A stretch of DNA of 23,006 nt from positions 1 to 23,006 of the forward strand of contig JBLFZF010000053.1 of assembly GCA_047610145.1 (NCBI GenBank). The letters are read 5' to 3'. Of this stretch, positions 15,298 to 22,667 are shown one piece after another. A model generated the notes under the pieces. It saw only the letters and a program-made list of their open reading frames with translations, made no database searches and had not been told where the DNA came from. This stretch comes from CAJXZP01 sp047610145. Lineage in GTDB: Bacteria > Bacteroidota > Bacteroidia > Flavobacteriales_G > Salibacteraceae. Both the position numbers and the translations under genes were made by a program. The first letter of the stretch is position 1, and the number at the start of each line of letters is the position of its first letter.

Positions 15298-16551
15298 ATG
15301 AAGAATCAGCAAAATAAAATACATATTATAGGGGCCGGAGTTAGCGGTTTGATTGCGGCTACGGTTTTGGAACAAAATGGATTTTCTCCGGTGATTATCG
15401 AAGCCTCAGATAGGGTAGGTGGAAGGGTTAAAACGGATCTTGTAGGTGGGTATCAATTAGATCATGGCTTTCAAGTGTTGCTTACCGCATACCCTGCAGC
15501 TCGTAAATACCTGGATTTTGAATCTTTAGACTTGCAAAAAATTGCATCCGGAGCTTCTATTTTCATGAATAAGGAACAAAAAATAATAGGGGACCCTTTG
15601 AAAGATATGTCTTTGTTGTTGCCTACGTTGTTTTCTGGAATAGGAAATTTTTCTGATAAGCTTAAAGTATGGAAGCTAAATACCTATTTAAAGAATAAAA
15701 GTATACCCGATATTTTTGCGGATACGGAACAATCTACGTTTTCCTATTTGACAAATATTGGGTTTTCAAATGAAATGATTACTGATTTTTTCACCCCCTT
15801 TTTTAGTGGTATTTTCTTAGAGCGGCATTTAGAAACATCCAGTAGAATGTTTGAGTTTATTTATAAAATGTTTGGAGAAGGGTATGCTGCGATACCAAAA
15901 GCGGGTATGGAGGCCATTCCAAAGCAATTATTTCAGAACTTAAAGAATACTACATTTAAATTCAATACAAAAGTAGCGTCTATAAAAGAGGGTGAAATAA
16001 CCTTGACAGATCATACGAAATTAGAAAATAACTTTACCATAGTAGCCACAGCTGCTAGTAATTTGATTTCTAATTTAAGAAGTGATACTACAGATTGGAA
16101 GTCTTGCCATACGCTATATTTTGAAACAGAAAGCAGAGTGATTAGCCAAAAGTTAATTGGTCTAATTCCTGAGTCGGGGGCGCTTATAAATAATATCTTT
16201 TATCATACGAGTCTAAATACGGCTGCTTCCTCCAATAAAGAGTTGCTTTCGGTAACTGTAATTGATTCTCAAAACATGCCAAGTGAGACGCTCATTGAAC
16301 AGGTAAAAAAAGAATTGTCAGCGTATTGTGGTATTGATATTCACGCGTTTATAAAGGAATATTCGATACCCTTGGCATTGCCAAATTTAACGGATGTGCA
16401 ATACGAGATGCAGCCATCTGAAACACGATTAACAACACGCATATTTTTAGCGGGTGATACTCAATTAAATGGGTCTTTAAATGCGGCTATGATCTCTGGA
16501 GAGAGAGCAGCAATTGGGGTCGTAGAAACAATATCCAATACCTTTTCTTAA
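15298..16551 (+). CDS. FAD-dependent oxidoreductase, amine oxidase/phytoene desaturase-like
   Basis: The 417-residue protein starts with a dinucleotide-binding fold, IHIIGAGVSGLIAA (8-21), with Glu35 at the ribose-binding position and DRVGGRVKT (38-46). It ends with the C-terminal FAD motif RIFLAGDTQLNGSLNAAMIS and GERAA. This is the layout of flavin amine oxidases, protoporphyrinogen oxidases and carotenoid desaturases. The substrate is unknown. Similar genes occur near photolyases and carotenoid genes in marine Bacteroidota, which suggests a pigment or lipid oxidation role, but that is inference. It lies 82 bases after the PH-like gene with a TACTTTTG box at 15277-15284 that might be an extra promoter, so it may be partly independent of the operon. 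Confidence 0.82.
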   Translation: MKNQQNKIHIIGAGVSGLIAATVLEQNGFSPVIIEASDRVGGRVKTDLVGGYQLDHGFQVLLTAYPAARKYLDFESLDLQKIASGASIFMNKEQKIIGDPLKDMSLLLPTLFSGIGNFSDKLKVWKLNTYLKNKSIPDIFADTEQSTFSYLTNIGFSNEMITDFFTPFFSGIFLERHLETSSRMFEFIYKMFGEGYAAIPKAGMEAIPKQLFQNLKNTTFKFNTKVASIKEGEITLTDHTKLENNFTIVATAASNLISNLRSDTTDWKSCHTLYFETESRVISQKLIGLIPESGALINNIFYHTSLNTAASSNKELLSVTVIDSQNMPSETLIEQVKKELSAYCGIDIHAFIKEYSIPLALPNLTDVQYEMQPSETRLTTRIFLAGDTQLNGSLNAAMISGERAAIGVVETISNTFS

Positions 16552-16632
16552 AATCACTCCATTTCAATAGTGTTAATTCAGGGTGCTAGGTATATGTGCT
16601 AATTGTATTTTTTTTAAACATTAAAATGATTG

Positions 16633-16652
16633 ACACTCTAGATGTAGAGTGT
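16633..16652. repeat. Perfect 8-bp hairpin downstream of the photolyase operon
   Basis: ACACTCTA-GATG-TAGAGTGT, 82 bases after the last operon gene. No T-run follows on either strand, so it is either a factor-assisted transcript end or a protein-binding dyad. Confidence 0.4.
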
Positions 16653-17080
16653 GGCGTTGTCGTTAATAAAGTGTGAAAAAATAAGATCCGCTACTGTAGC
16701 CTTTTACCGTTTATCGAACGGAGCTTGTTTTGTCAATTATAGCTGCTTGTTCACGATTTTTTTTCAGTTCGTGCATTAGCTAAGTCGCTCACATTTATTA
16801 TGTCAAATACGTTCGTGTAAAACGAGATTTTAAAGAGTTTTTATCGACATCCATCTTGTATTGGGTCCGTCTGGGTTAGCTCATGTGGTTTTTAAAATGG
16901 TGGACGTGCGAAGTGCCACGTGTCCTATGTAGTGCGGTATCGACTGCCCGTCTTTTTCAAAGAGAAAGTACTGTTTACTTCTGGTGCTTCTCTTGTAGCA
17001 TCCTTCAAACTCCATTAGTTCAGCGCCTACCAAGGTATATACCGCTTGATCAATATAGGCATACCTAGGTAGGGTACATA

Positions 17081-17269
17081 ATGACCCCGTTTATTTGGGT
17101 ATTGGTAGGTTTTATTGGAATGGCCATCATTATGCTTCCAGTACCTCCGCCAATAATGACTATTTGATGCTTTTTATTTACAGGGATATCTTAGTTTTTA
17201 GTGAAAGATTTATTTCTTTGTGTTTCCATTGTGTCCGCTATGCAAAGCGACATGGAAGAAGTGGACTAA
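17081..17269 (+). pseudogene. Possible remnant of a small two-helix membrane protein
   Basis: An ATG at 17081 opens a frame beginning MTPFIWVLVGFIGMAIIMLP, a convincing first membrane helix, followed by VPPPIMTI. It is cut by TGA at 17165-17167 and TAG at 17192-17194. The same frame then gives FLVKDLFLCVSIVSAMQSD and ends at TAA 17267-17269, 14 bases before the M3 peptidase start. It could be a 62-residue membrane protein with two nonsense codons, or chance hydrophobicity. Confidence 0.3.
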
Positions 17270-17283
17270 AAAATAATATGTGT

Positions 17284-19311
17284 ATGAGTTTACCTGTAAC
17301 TAAAGTCACTAAACAAGAATTAATTAAATTTAATCAACTAAATATCAGTACGTTTATTGATCAATTAGAAAAAGGCATTGAAAATGCGAAAGTTGAATTA
17401 GACAAGGTTTTGGCGCAAAGTGAGGCTCCTGATTTTGAAAATACGATTGAGAAATTAGAGTTTATTGGATCTGATGTAAGTGAGCTTTCTGGAGTGTTCT
17501 TTAATTTAAATTCAGCCGAAACTACCGATGAAATTCAAGCGATGGCTCCAGAGTTTTCGGCTAAGTTGACTGCGTACGGAAACGATGTGGCCATGAATCC
17601 AGCGTTGTTTGAGCGTGTTAAACAGGTATGGGATACCAAAGAAGATGATAATTTAACCGCAGAGCAATTAACAGTTTTAGAAAAAACGTATTTGGGTTTT
17701 GTACGGAATGGGGCGTTATTAGATGATGCACAGAAAACTTCACTAAGAGCAGTAGATGAAAAACTATCAAGTACCTCTCTTAAATTTGGAGAGAACGTTT
17801 TGGCAGAAACTAATAGTTATAAAATGGTTTTGCATGGGCAAGCCGATTTAGAGGGTTTACCTCAGTCAGCGATTGATTATGCGGCCGAAACAGCTAAAGA
17901 AACCGGTGATGAGGGAAAATGGGTGATCAACCTGCAATATCCAAGTTTCTTGCCTTTTATGAAGTATTCTTCACGTAGAGATTTACGGGAAACCATATAC
18001 ATGGCATCGGCTACTAAAGCCTGTAAGGGGGATGAGTTTGATAATCAAGATATCGTCAAAGAGATTGCTCATTTACGCTTGAAACGGGCAAATATTCTAG
18101 GATATAACTCGCATGCGGATTACGTGTTGGAAAGAAGAATGGCTCAAACGGCCGCTGTAGTAACTGATTTTATGGACGACATGTTGCAAAAGGCAAAGCC
18201 GGCTGCAGAAGCAGATGTAAAACGTGTGGCTAACCTAGCATTAGTAGATGGAATTGACGATTTACAAGCATGGGATTTTGGTTATTACGCAGAGAAGCTA
18301 AAGCAAAAAGAACTCAACCTAGACGAAGAGAAAATTAAACCATATTTTGAACTAAACAACACTATTAATGGTGTGTTTAATGTAGCGCGTATTCTATATG
18401 GATACGATTTTGAATTACGTGATGATATGGAAACGTACCACGAAGATGTATTAACCTATGAGGTGAAAGATCGTGAGGGGAATCATAAAGCTTATTTTTA
18501 TGCTGATTTCTTTCCGCGTAAAGGTAAGCGACAAGGAGCTTGGATGACTTCTTTCAAAGGGCAGCATAAACGCGATGGAAAGAATTTTCGTCCGCATATA
18601 TCTATTGTATGTAACTTCGCTAAGCCAACTGGGTTGAAACCATCTTTACTGACGTTTAATGAGGTAACTACTTTGTTTCATGAGTTTGGACATGCGCTTC
18701 ATGGAATATCTTCTGAGTGTACTTATCCAAGTGTAAGTGGAACCAGCGTTTTTTGGGATTTTGTAGAATTACCCTCTCAAATATTAGAAAACTGGTGTTA
18801 CGAAAAAGAAGCCTTGGAATTCTTTGCGCGTCACTACAACTCGAAAGAACTGATTCCGGATACAGAGATTGAAAAAATTGTGAAGTCGCAGCAGTTTATG
18901 GAAGGCTATAATACCATGCGTCAATTAAGTTTTGGCTATTTAGATATGGGATGGCATACATTGACGGATGAGGTAACCGAGTCTGTATTTGATTTTGAGA
19001 AATCGGTATTAGATAAAACTTCGTTATTGCCTAAAGTCAAAGAGGCAAGCACCAGCTGTCAGTTTGCGCATATTTTTAAAGGCGGATATTCTTCTGGCTA
19101 TTACAGTTATAAATGGGCGGAGGTTTTAGATGCCGATGCTTTTGAACTGTTTAAAGATGAAGGGATATTTAATGAGGAAGTAGCGCAACGTTTTTACGAT
19201 AATGTATTAAGTGCTGGCGGTAGTGAACACCCTTCGGTATTATACGAACGTTTTAGAGGTCGTCAACCCAAAGTAGATGCGTTACTTGAACGCGCAGGGC
19301 TAGATGCATAA
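17284..19311 (+). CDS. M3-family zinc oligopeptidase (dipeptidyl carboxypeptidase/oligopeptidase A type)
   Basis: From the ATG at 17284 the protein has 675 residues, normal for Dcp and oligopeptidase A; an ATG two codons upstream (17278) is equally possible. A longer upstream extension of the frame is probably not translated. The zinc site is complete: HEFGH (His466, Glu467, His470) with the third ligand Glu495 in WDFVELPSQ. The C-terminal SGGYSSGYYSYKWAEVLDAD-like segment (FKGGYSSGYYSYKW) contains the substrate-binding His/Tyr-rich loop of the family. These enzymes trim short peptides in the cytoplasm. The SVSGTSVFWDFVELPSQ pattern favours the Dcp/OpdA group over thimet-type M3B enzymes. No operon partner; transcription ends at a strong hairpin just downstream. 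Confidence 0.92.
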   Translation: MSLPVTKVTKQELIKFNQLNISTFIDQLEKGIENAKVELDKVLAQSEAPDFENTIEKLEFIGSDVSELSGVFFNLNSAETTDEIQAMAPEFSAKLTAYGNDVAMNPALFERVKQVWDTKEDDNLTAEQLTVLEKTYLGFVRNGALLDDAQKTSLRAVDEKLSSTSLKFGENVLAETNSYKMVLHGQADLEGLPQSAIDYAAETAKETGDEGKWVINLQYPSFLPFMKYSSRRDLRETIYMASATKACKGDEFDNQDIVKEIAHLRLKRANILGYNSHADYVLERRMAQTAAVVTDFMDDMLQKAKPAAEADVKRVANLALVDGIDDLQAWDFGYYAEKLKQKELNLDEEKIKPYFELNNTINGVFNVARILYGYDFELRDDMETYHEDVLTYEVKDREGNHKAYFYADFFPRKGKRQGAWMTSFKGQHKRDGKNFRPHISIVCNFAKPTGLKPSLLTFNEVTTLFHEFGHALHGISSECTYPSVSGTSVFWDFVELPSQILENWCYEKEALEFFARHYNSKELIPDTEIEKIVKSQQFMEGYNTMRQLSFGYLDMGWHTLTDEVTESVFDFEKSVLDKTSLLPKVKEASTSCQFAHIFKGGYSSGYYSYKWAEVLDADAFELFKDEGIFNEEVAQRFYDNVLSAGGSEHPSVLYERFRGRQPKVDALLERAGLDA

Positions 19312-19321
19312 GAATAAAAAA

Positions 19322-19368
19322 AATCACACAAAAAAAGGGAGCTGAAAGGCTCCCTTTTTTTGTGATTT
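19322..19368. terminator. Bidirectional intrinsic terminator between convergent genes
   Basis: AAAAAAAGGGAGC-TGAAAG-GCTCCCTTTTTTT forms a strong GC-based stem with an A-run on one side and a T-run on the other. Outer bases (AATCACA/TGTGATT) extend the pairing. It lies 10 bases past the M3 peptidase stop and about 60 bases past the end of the convergent rhodanese gene, so it can stop transcription from both sides. Confidence 0.9.
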
Positions 19369-19430
19369 AAAGAAGGTGCTCGTGGGTTCTTTCATAGAAA
19401 GAATGATCCGAAGGCACCGTCTGTGAAGAC

Positions 19431-19745
19431 TTATCCTACCTCTACATCCCCTTGCCATGCCATAATTCCACCTTCCATGTTGGTTACCTTAGCAAATTCA
19501 GACTGCGCCATGTAGGTACATGCACTCGCACTACGTGCGCCACTTTTACAATAAATTAAGTATTCTTTTGATTTATCTAAAGCATCAATATCTGCTTGAA
19601 TGGTGCGTGAATAAAAATCGAGTAAAACAGCTCCTTTTAAATGGCCTTCTTGAAACTCCATAGGAGTGCGGACATCTAAAATGATGGATTCAGGTGAGGC
19701 CTCTATGGCTTTTTGAAATTCTAATGCGTTTATGTTATCAAACAT
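19431..19745 (-). CDS. Rhodanese-like domain protein (single domain)
   Basis: The frame is open further upstream, but the rhodanese fold starts at the ATG 19743-19745 (FDNINALEFQKAI), giving 104 residues, normal for a single-domain rhodanese. LDVRTPMEFQEGHLKGAV (23-40) is the CH2A-like motif. The active-site loop is CKSGARS with Cys66 as the persulfide-carrying cysteine, followed by GGIMAWQGD. No signal peptide, so it is cytoplasmic. It transfers sulfane sulfur, for example from thiosulfate or low-molecular-weight persulfides. It starts 20 bases after the TauE/SafE gene, so both form an operon for handling sulfur species. Confidence 0.9.
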   Translation of the reverse strand: MFDNINALEFQKAIEASPESIILDVRTPMEFQEGHLKGAVLLDFYSRTIQADIDALDKSKEYLIYCKSGARSASACTYMAQSEFAKVTNMEGGIMAWQGDVEVG

Positions 19746-19765
19746 GATTTTGTGTATTATAGTAA

Positions 19766-20566
19766 TTAATTGATCAATGATTTTCTGAGAATAAAAATTC
19801 CCAGGAGTAAAACAAACCATCCAAAGGCGGGTTTGAGTTTTGTTCCAGAAATCTTATTAGATAACCAACTCCCTGCAAAAATACCAATAACGGCAACAAA
19901 GGTGAAGGAAAGTAAAAATGTCCAGTGTATTTCTCGTATAGAGAGATCTCCTAAAAAGCCAATTAGCGAGTTAAAAGAAATAATAAGTAATGAAGTGCCT
20001 ACGGCCTTTTTCATGGGTAGTTTGGCGAGTGCTATCAATGCAGGAATGATTAAAAAACCGCCACCGGCACCAATTAATCCAGTAAAAGAGCCGACTAAAA
20101 TTCCGAATAGAAGTAGGAGGGGGTAGTTGAATTTTTGTATCTCATCAGTAGCTGTAGTTTGTTTCTTACCGCTGATCATAGAAACCGAAGCGGCTATCAT
20201 AGCCAAGGCGAAAACAACCATGATTCCGATATCTTTGGGGAGTGTAAATTCACCCATTTCAAACAAAGTTTCGGGAATGGCAGGTACTATGAATTTGCGC
20301 ATCACATAAACGGTTGCAATAGCCGGTGCTCCAAAAATGGTGGCTGTTTTAACATGTACCAGCCCTTTTTGAAAATAGGTAATAGAACCTACTAAACTGG
20401 CGACCCCCACTATAAAAAGAGAATATGCGGTGGCTAATACCGGATTCACATCCATCAAATATACCAATACAGGAACAGTGATAATGCTACCGCCACCCCC
20501 AATTAAGCCGAGTGATATGCCAATGAAAATGGCACCAATAAAACTGAATACAAACAGAATGTCCAT
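19766..20566 (-). CDS. TauE/SafE family sulfite/organosulfonate exporter-like permease
   Basis: The 266-residue membrane protein has seven to eight helices and the internal repeat of the family: GLIGGGGSIITVPVLVYLM in the first half (about residues 20-38) and GLIGAGGGFLIIPALIALAK in the second half. A hydrophilic loop (SGKKQTTATDEIQKF, about 131-145) joins the halves. Family members export sulfite, sulfoacetate or related anions, or move sulfur compounds across the inner membrane. Coupling to a rhodanese gene 20 bases downstream points to sulfane-sulfur or sulfite handling. The start is the ATG at 20564-20566. A good promoter with a palindrome in its spacer lies just upstream. Confidence 0.88.
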   Translation of the reverse strand: MDILFVFSFIGAIFIGISLGLIGGGGSIITVPVLVYLMDVNPVLATAYSLFIVGVASLVGSITYFQKGLVHVKTATIFGAPAIATVYVMRKFIVPAIPETLFEMGEFTLPKDIGIMVVFALAMIAASVSMISGKKQTTATDEIQKFNYPLLLLFGILVGSFTGLIGAGGGFLIIPALIALAKLPMKKAVGTSLLIISFNSLIGFLGDLSIREIHWTFLLSFTFVAVIGIFAGSWLSNKISGTKLKPAFGWFVLLLGIFILRKSLIN

Positions 20567-20588
20567 GGAGTACTGATAAATTCAATGG

Positions 20589-20617
20589 CAAATGTATAAC
20601 CCATATGGGGTATCGAA
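20589..20617 (-). promoter_or_regulatory. Promoter of the TauE/SafE-rhodanese operon with palindromic operator candidate
   Basis: On the minus strand TTCG (20614-20617) is followed after about 16-17 bases by TACATTTG (20589-20596), a perfect TAnnTTTG box. This lies 23 bases upstream of the TauE/SafE start codon. The palindrome CCCATATGGG (20600-20609) occupies the spacer between the two boxes, a position where a bound regulator would directly affect RNA polymerase. Confidence 0.5.
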
Positions 20618-20669
20618 TGTGATATACAGTACAAAACCAAAGAATCGCTAATGAGAAACTCTGTCCGTC

Positions 20670-21140
20670 TTAATTTGTAGACTTTAAAGTTTTAAATAAC
20701 TCCCCGAAATCATTCCAATAACTATCTATATTTACCAATGCTTCACATACAAAGTCTTGCATTTCTACCCAATCATCTTGTTTAAATAAATTGGTTGTTT
20801 GGTTTTCAATAGATATTCTAGTGATTTCTTTTCCGTGTGGATGTTTGTATTTGGGTTGCCATTTTACAGGGACCTTCATGGTGTCTTCAAAAACAGTTTT
20901 GGTTTCTAAGAATTGCTCATAAAATAACTGTCGGATATCATCATGCTTGAATTGTAAATCAATACATACTCTACAGCCATGGGTATCTACTTCCGTACGG
21001 ATATAAATATCACGGAGTCCGGTAGGGTACTTAAACCAGTTTAGTCTTCTTCCTGAAGCACCTCTTTTTTTCTGCATTCTTGCGGTAAGAGTTCCCCAAA
21101 ATGCGGATCTTAATGCTTTATCTTCGTCTTTGCTAAACAT
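20670..21140 (-). CDS. DUF4268 family protein
   Basis: The frame extends upstream into the methyltransferase gene, but the DUF4268 pattern begins at the ATG 21138-21140 (156 residues): AFWGTLTARMQKKRGASGR, then RLNWFKYPTGLRDIYIR and RVCIDLQFKHDDIRQLFYEQ. The family is abundant in Bacteroidota and also occurs as a C-terminal domain in defence or nuclease-like proteins; its own function is not established. No signal peptide or membrane segment. It starts 4 bases after the methyltransferase stop, so both are co-transcribed. The start choice is based on the family's normal N-terminus and on avoiding a 150-base overlap. Confidence 0.8.
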   Translation of the reverse strand: MFSKDEDKALRSAFWGTLTARMQKKRGASGRRLNWFKYPTGLRDIYIRTEVDTHGCRVCIDLQFKHDDIRQLFYEQFLETKTVFEDTMKVPVKWQPKYKHPHGKEITRISIENQTTNLFKQDDWVEMQDFVCEALVNIDSYWNDFGELFKTLKSTN

Positions 21141-21144
21141 GGTT

Positions 21145-21795
21145 TTATGATCTTTTAAATAAAGAATAAATGTACTTTCTTGGGTCTCCGTTCGGATTAT
21201 GATACACGTGATTAAACGTTTCCAGTAGGCTGAAATCAGTTCCCAATTGCGTGGTGAATTGTTTGTTTGTGTAGGGTTGAATTGGCAAGCCACAACATTT
21301 TATAGCGCCTCCAACTCCAAATTCGGCTAGGAGTACAAATCCACCCGATTTTACTTTATGTTTTAATAAATCAAAGTAGGTTTTTTGATCTTTTGCGTCA
21401 ATTAAAAAATGTAAAACCGCACGATCTATCCATAAATCAATAGATTCCATTTGTGTCAAATGAATCGGGTTAGCTAAATCATCTACAATGGTTTCGATGG
21501 CATTAGAACCTATTCGAGTCACTAAATTTGCTATACTTACGGGGCTAATGTCTGTGGCGGTAATATTAGAATAATTATTTTTTAGTAAGGCATCTACCAG
21601 GGTTGTGCTACCCACGCCTGCAATAAAAACTTTATCCGTTTTAGAGACAGTAGTTTTTTGTAGTAATCCAAGTGTGGGACTTAAATCATCCTCGTACCAT
21701 CCTAACTTTTCAATAGGGGTTTTGGTATAGGCATTATCCCAATGTTTTTGGTGATTTAGACCGCTAGTCTTGTTATCAGAATTTACTTGTTCCAT
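21145..21795 (-). CDS. Class I SAM-dependent methyltransferase
   Basis: The 216-residue protein opens with HWDNAYTKTPIEKLGWYEDD (18-37), the hallmark start of a widespread small methyltransferase group. The SAM-binding motif I is VFIAGVGSTTLVDALL (about 57-72), the acidic residue after strand 2 is in ATDISPVSI, and DLWIDRAVLHFL corresponds to motif IV. It belongs near the TPMT/ubiE-like class I enzymes; relatives methylate small molecules such as thiols or oxyanions, but the substrate cannot be told. The region around KCCGLPIQPY carries a vicinal cysteine pair. First gene of a two-gene unit with DUF4268. No clear promoter is seen upstream. Confidence 0.85.
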   Translation of the reverse strand: MEQVNSDNKTSGLNHQKHWDNAYTKTPIEKLGWYEDDLSPTLGLLQKTTVSKTDKVFIAGVGSTTLVDALLKNNYSNITATDISPVSIANLVTRIGSNAIETIVDDLANPIHLTQMESIDLWIDRAVLHFLIDAKDQKTYFDLLKHKVKSGGFVLLAEFGVGGAIKCCGLPIQPYTNKQFTTQLGTDFSLLETFNHVYHNPNGDPRKYIYSLFKRS

Positions 21796-21851
21796 ATACC
21801 CATTTTCAGAGCGCGATATTACAGAACTTTTTTGGATTTATAACCGTGGAG

Positions 21852-22622
21852 TTACGAGTCCGTTATTTCAAATTCTACTTGGAAAATACAGCGGAAACCA
21901 ACGGTGTTATTTGGCTTAGTATAGTTGGAACGGGTAGTGAGCTCAATATCCAACTGATGATCTAACCAACTGCCGCCTTTTGCAATTTCTTTTGTAGAAA
22001 CCATTTCGGCTACATTCCCAAACATTTGGTAGGTACCAAAGCTATTTGGCCAATAGTGGTGAACAGGTGTTGTAGTTGAACTGGTGTCAGTAGTCTTGTC
22101 GTTAGCCTTTGCACTGTTCTTATATTTTTTACCGAGCCTTTTTGCGTCTTATCAGAATAATCTGCAGCAGCAATGTTTTCCCATTCTTCAATGGTGAGTA
22201 AGCGATATGTGACTTTGGAAGGGTAATTTCGAAGTGGATATTTTTCTTTAGAAATCAATGCTTGCTCCATAACGCGTTTTAAACGCCAAATGCAATAATC
22301 ATTCGCTTGTTGCCATGAAATACCAACTATAGGGTAGTCTCTGTAGGCGATGTTCCTGCAGTACTAGGCTGGATATGGTTCTTCCCAAACGGTACATCTG
22401 GTAAGACGGAAACGTGCTTTTCGGAACCTTTTCCGTAAACACGTGCGGTCCAATATACATATTCCTGCCAAGAAATATTGTTGGTTTCAGTCTCATCTAT
22501 AAATAAACAAGTTCCAATTTCACGGTGCTGGGCGGGGTATATTTTTCTTGTGATTTATGTGGTGTAAAACCGAAAAGAAGGAGAATCACTATTCCAAAAA
22601 TAGCGATGTTTTTAGCTTTCAT
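21852..22622 (-). pseudogene. Formylglycine-generating-enzyme-like (SUMF1/EgtB/PvdO fold) secreted protein, frameshifted
   Basis: The reading starts at ATG 22620-22622 with a signal peptide (MKAKNIAIFGIVILLLFGFT). The protein then continues across changes of frame: YPAQHREIGTCLFIDETET, SWQEYVYWTARVYGKGSEK, YRDYPIVGISWQQANDYC, RLLTIEEWENIAA, and finally FGTYQMFGNVAEMV, KGGSWLDHQLDIE, NNTVGFRCIF. WQQANDYC, the N-x-AEMV-to-GGSW segment and GFRCIF are signatures of the FGE-sulfatase fold. Frame changes are needed near 22530, near 22390 and near 22130, and a TAG interrupts the second segment near 22365. At least three independent lesions make this a pseudogene. The ancestral protein was about 255 residues, probably a gliding- or lipoprotein-associated member rather than a true sulfatase activator; that part is inference. 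Confidence 0.8.
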
Positions 22623-22667
22623 AGTATTGGGTTTTTAGGGTAACAAGATATGATGGTTTATACGATG

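Larger units (their letters stand above)
16552..17283. other. Long intergenic region with possible gene remnants
   Basis: About 730 bases without an intact gene. It contains a perfect hairpin (16633-16652). On the minus strand, 16880-17084 is open and reads like a protein piece (AELMEFEGCYKRSTRSK, then QYFLFEKDGQSIPHYIGHV), but no family is recognised and it lacks a good start. On the plus strand, 17081-17269 looks like a broken small membrane protein (listed separately). A plus-strand 61-codon frame at 16883-17068 overlaps the minus fragment and looks non-coding. An upstream extension of the M3 peptidase frame through 17095-17277 is not needed by the protein family. Confidence 0.4.

Noticed and set aside
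16860..16950. Possible tRNA (a TAGCTCATGTGGTT segment resembles a D-arm)
   Set aside because: No matching acceptor stem, anticodon stem or TTCGAAT loop could be placed.
17095..17283. N-terminal extension of the M3 peptidase frame
   Set aside because: It would add 63 residues not found in the family, is Cys/His-rich and unlike a signal peptide, and overlaps a different hydrophobic frame; a start at 17284 (or 17278) gives the normal length.
19746..19820. Upstream extension of the rhodanese frame
   Set aside because: It overlaps the end of the TauE/SafE gene and precedes the natural start of the rhodanese fold.
21141..21293. Upstream extension of the DUF4268 frame
   Set aside because: It overlaps the methyltransferase gene in another frame; the domain begins at the ATG at 21138-21140.
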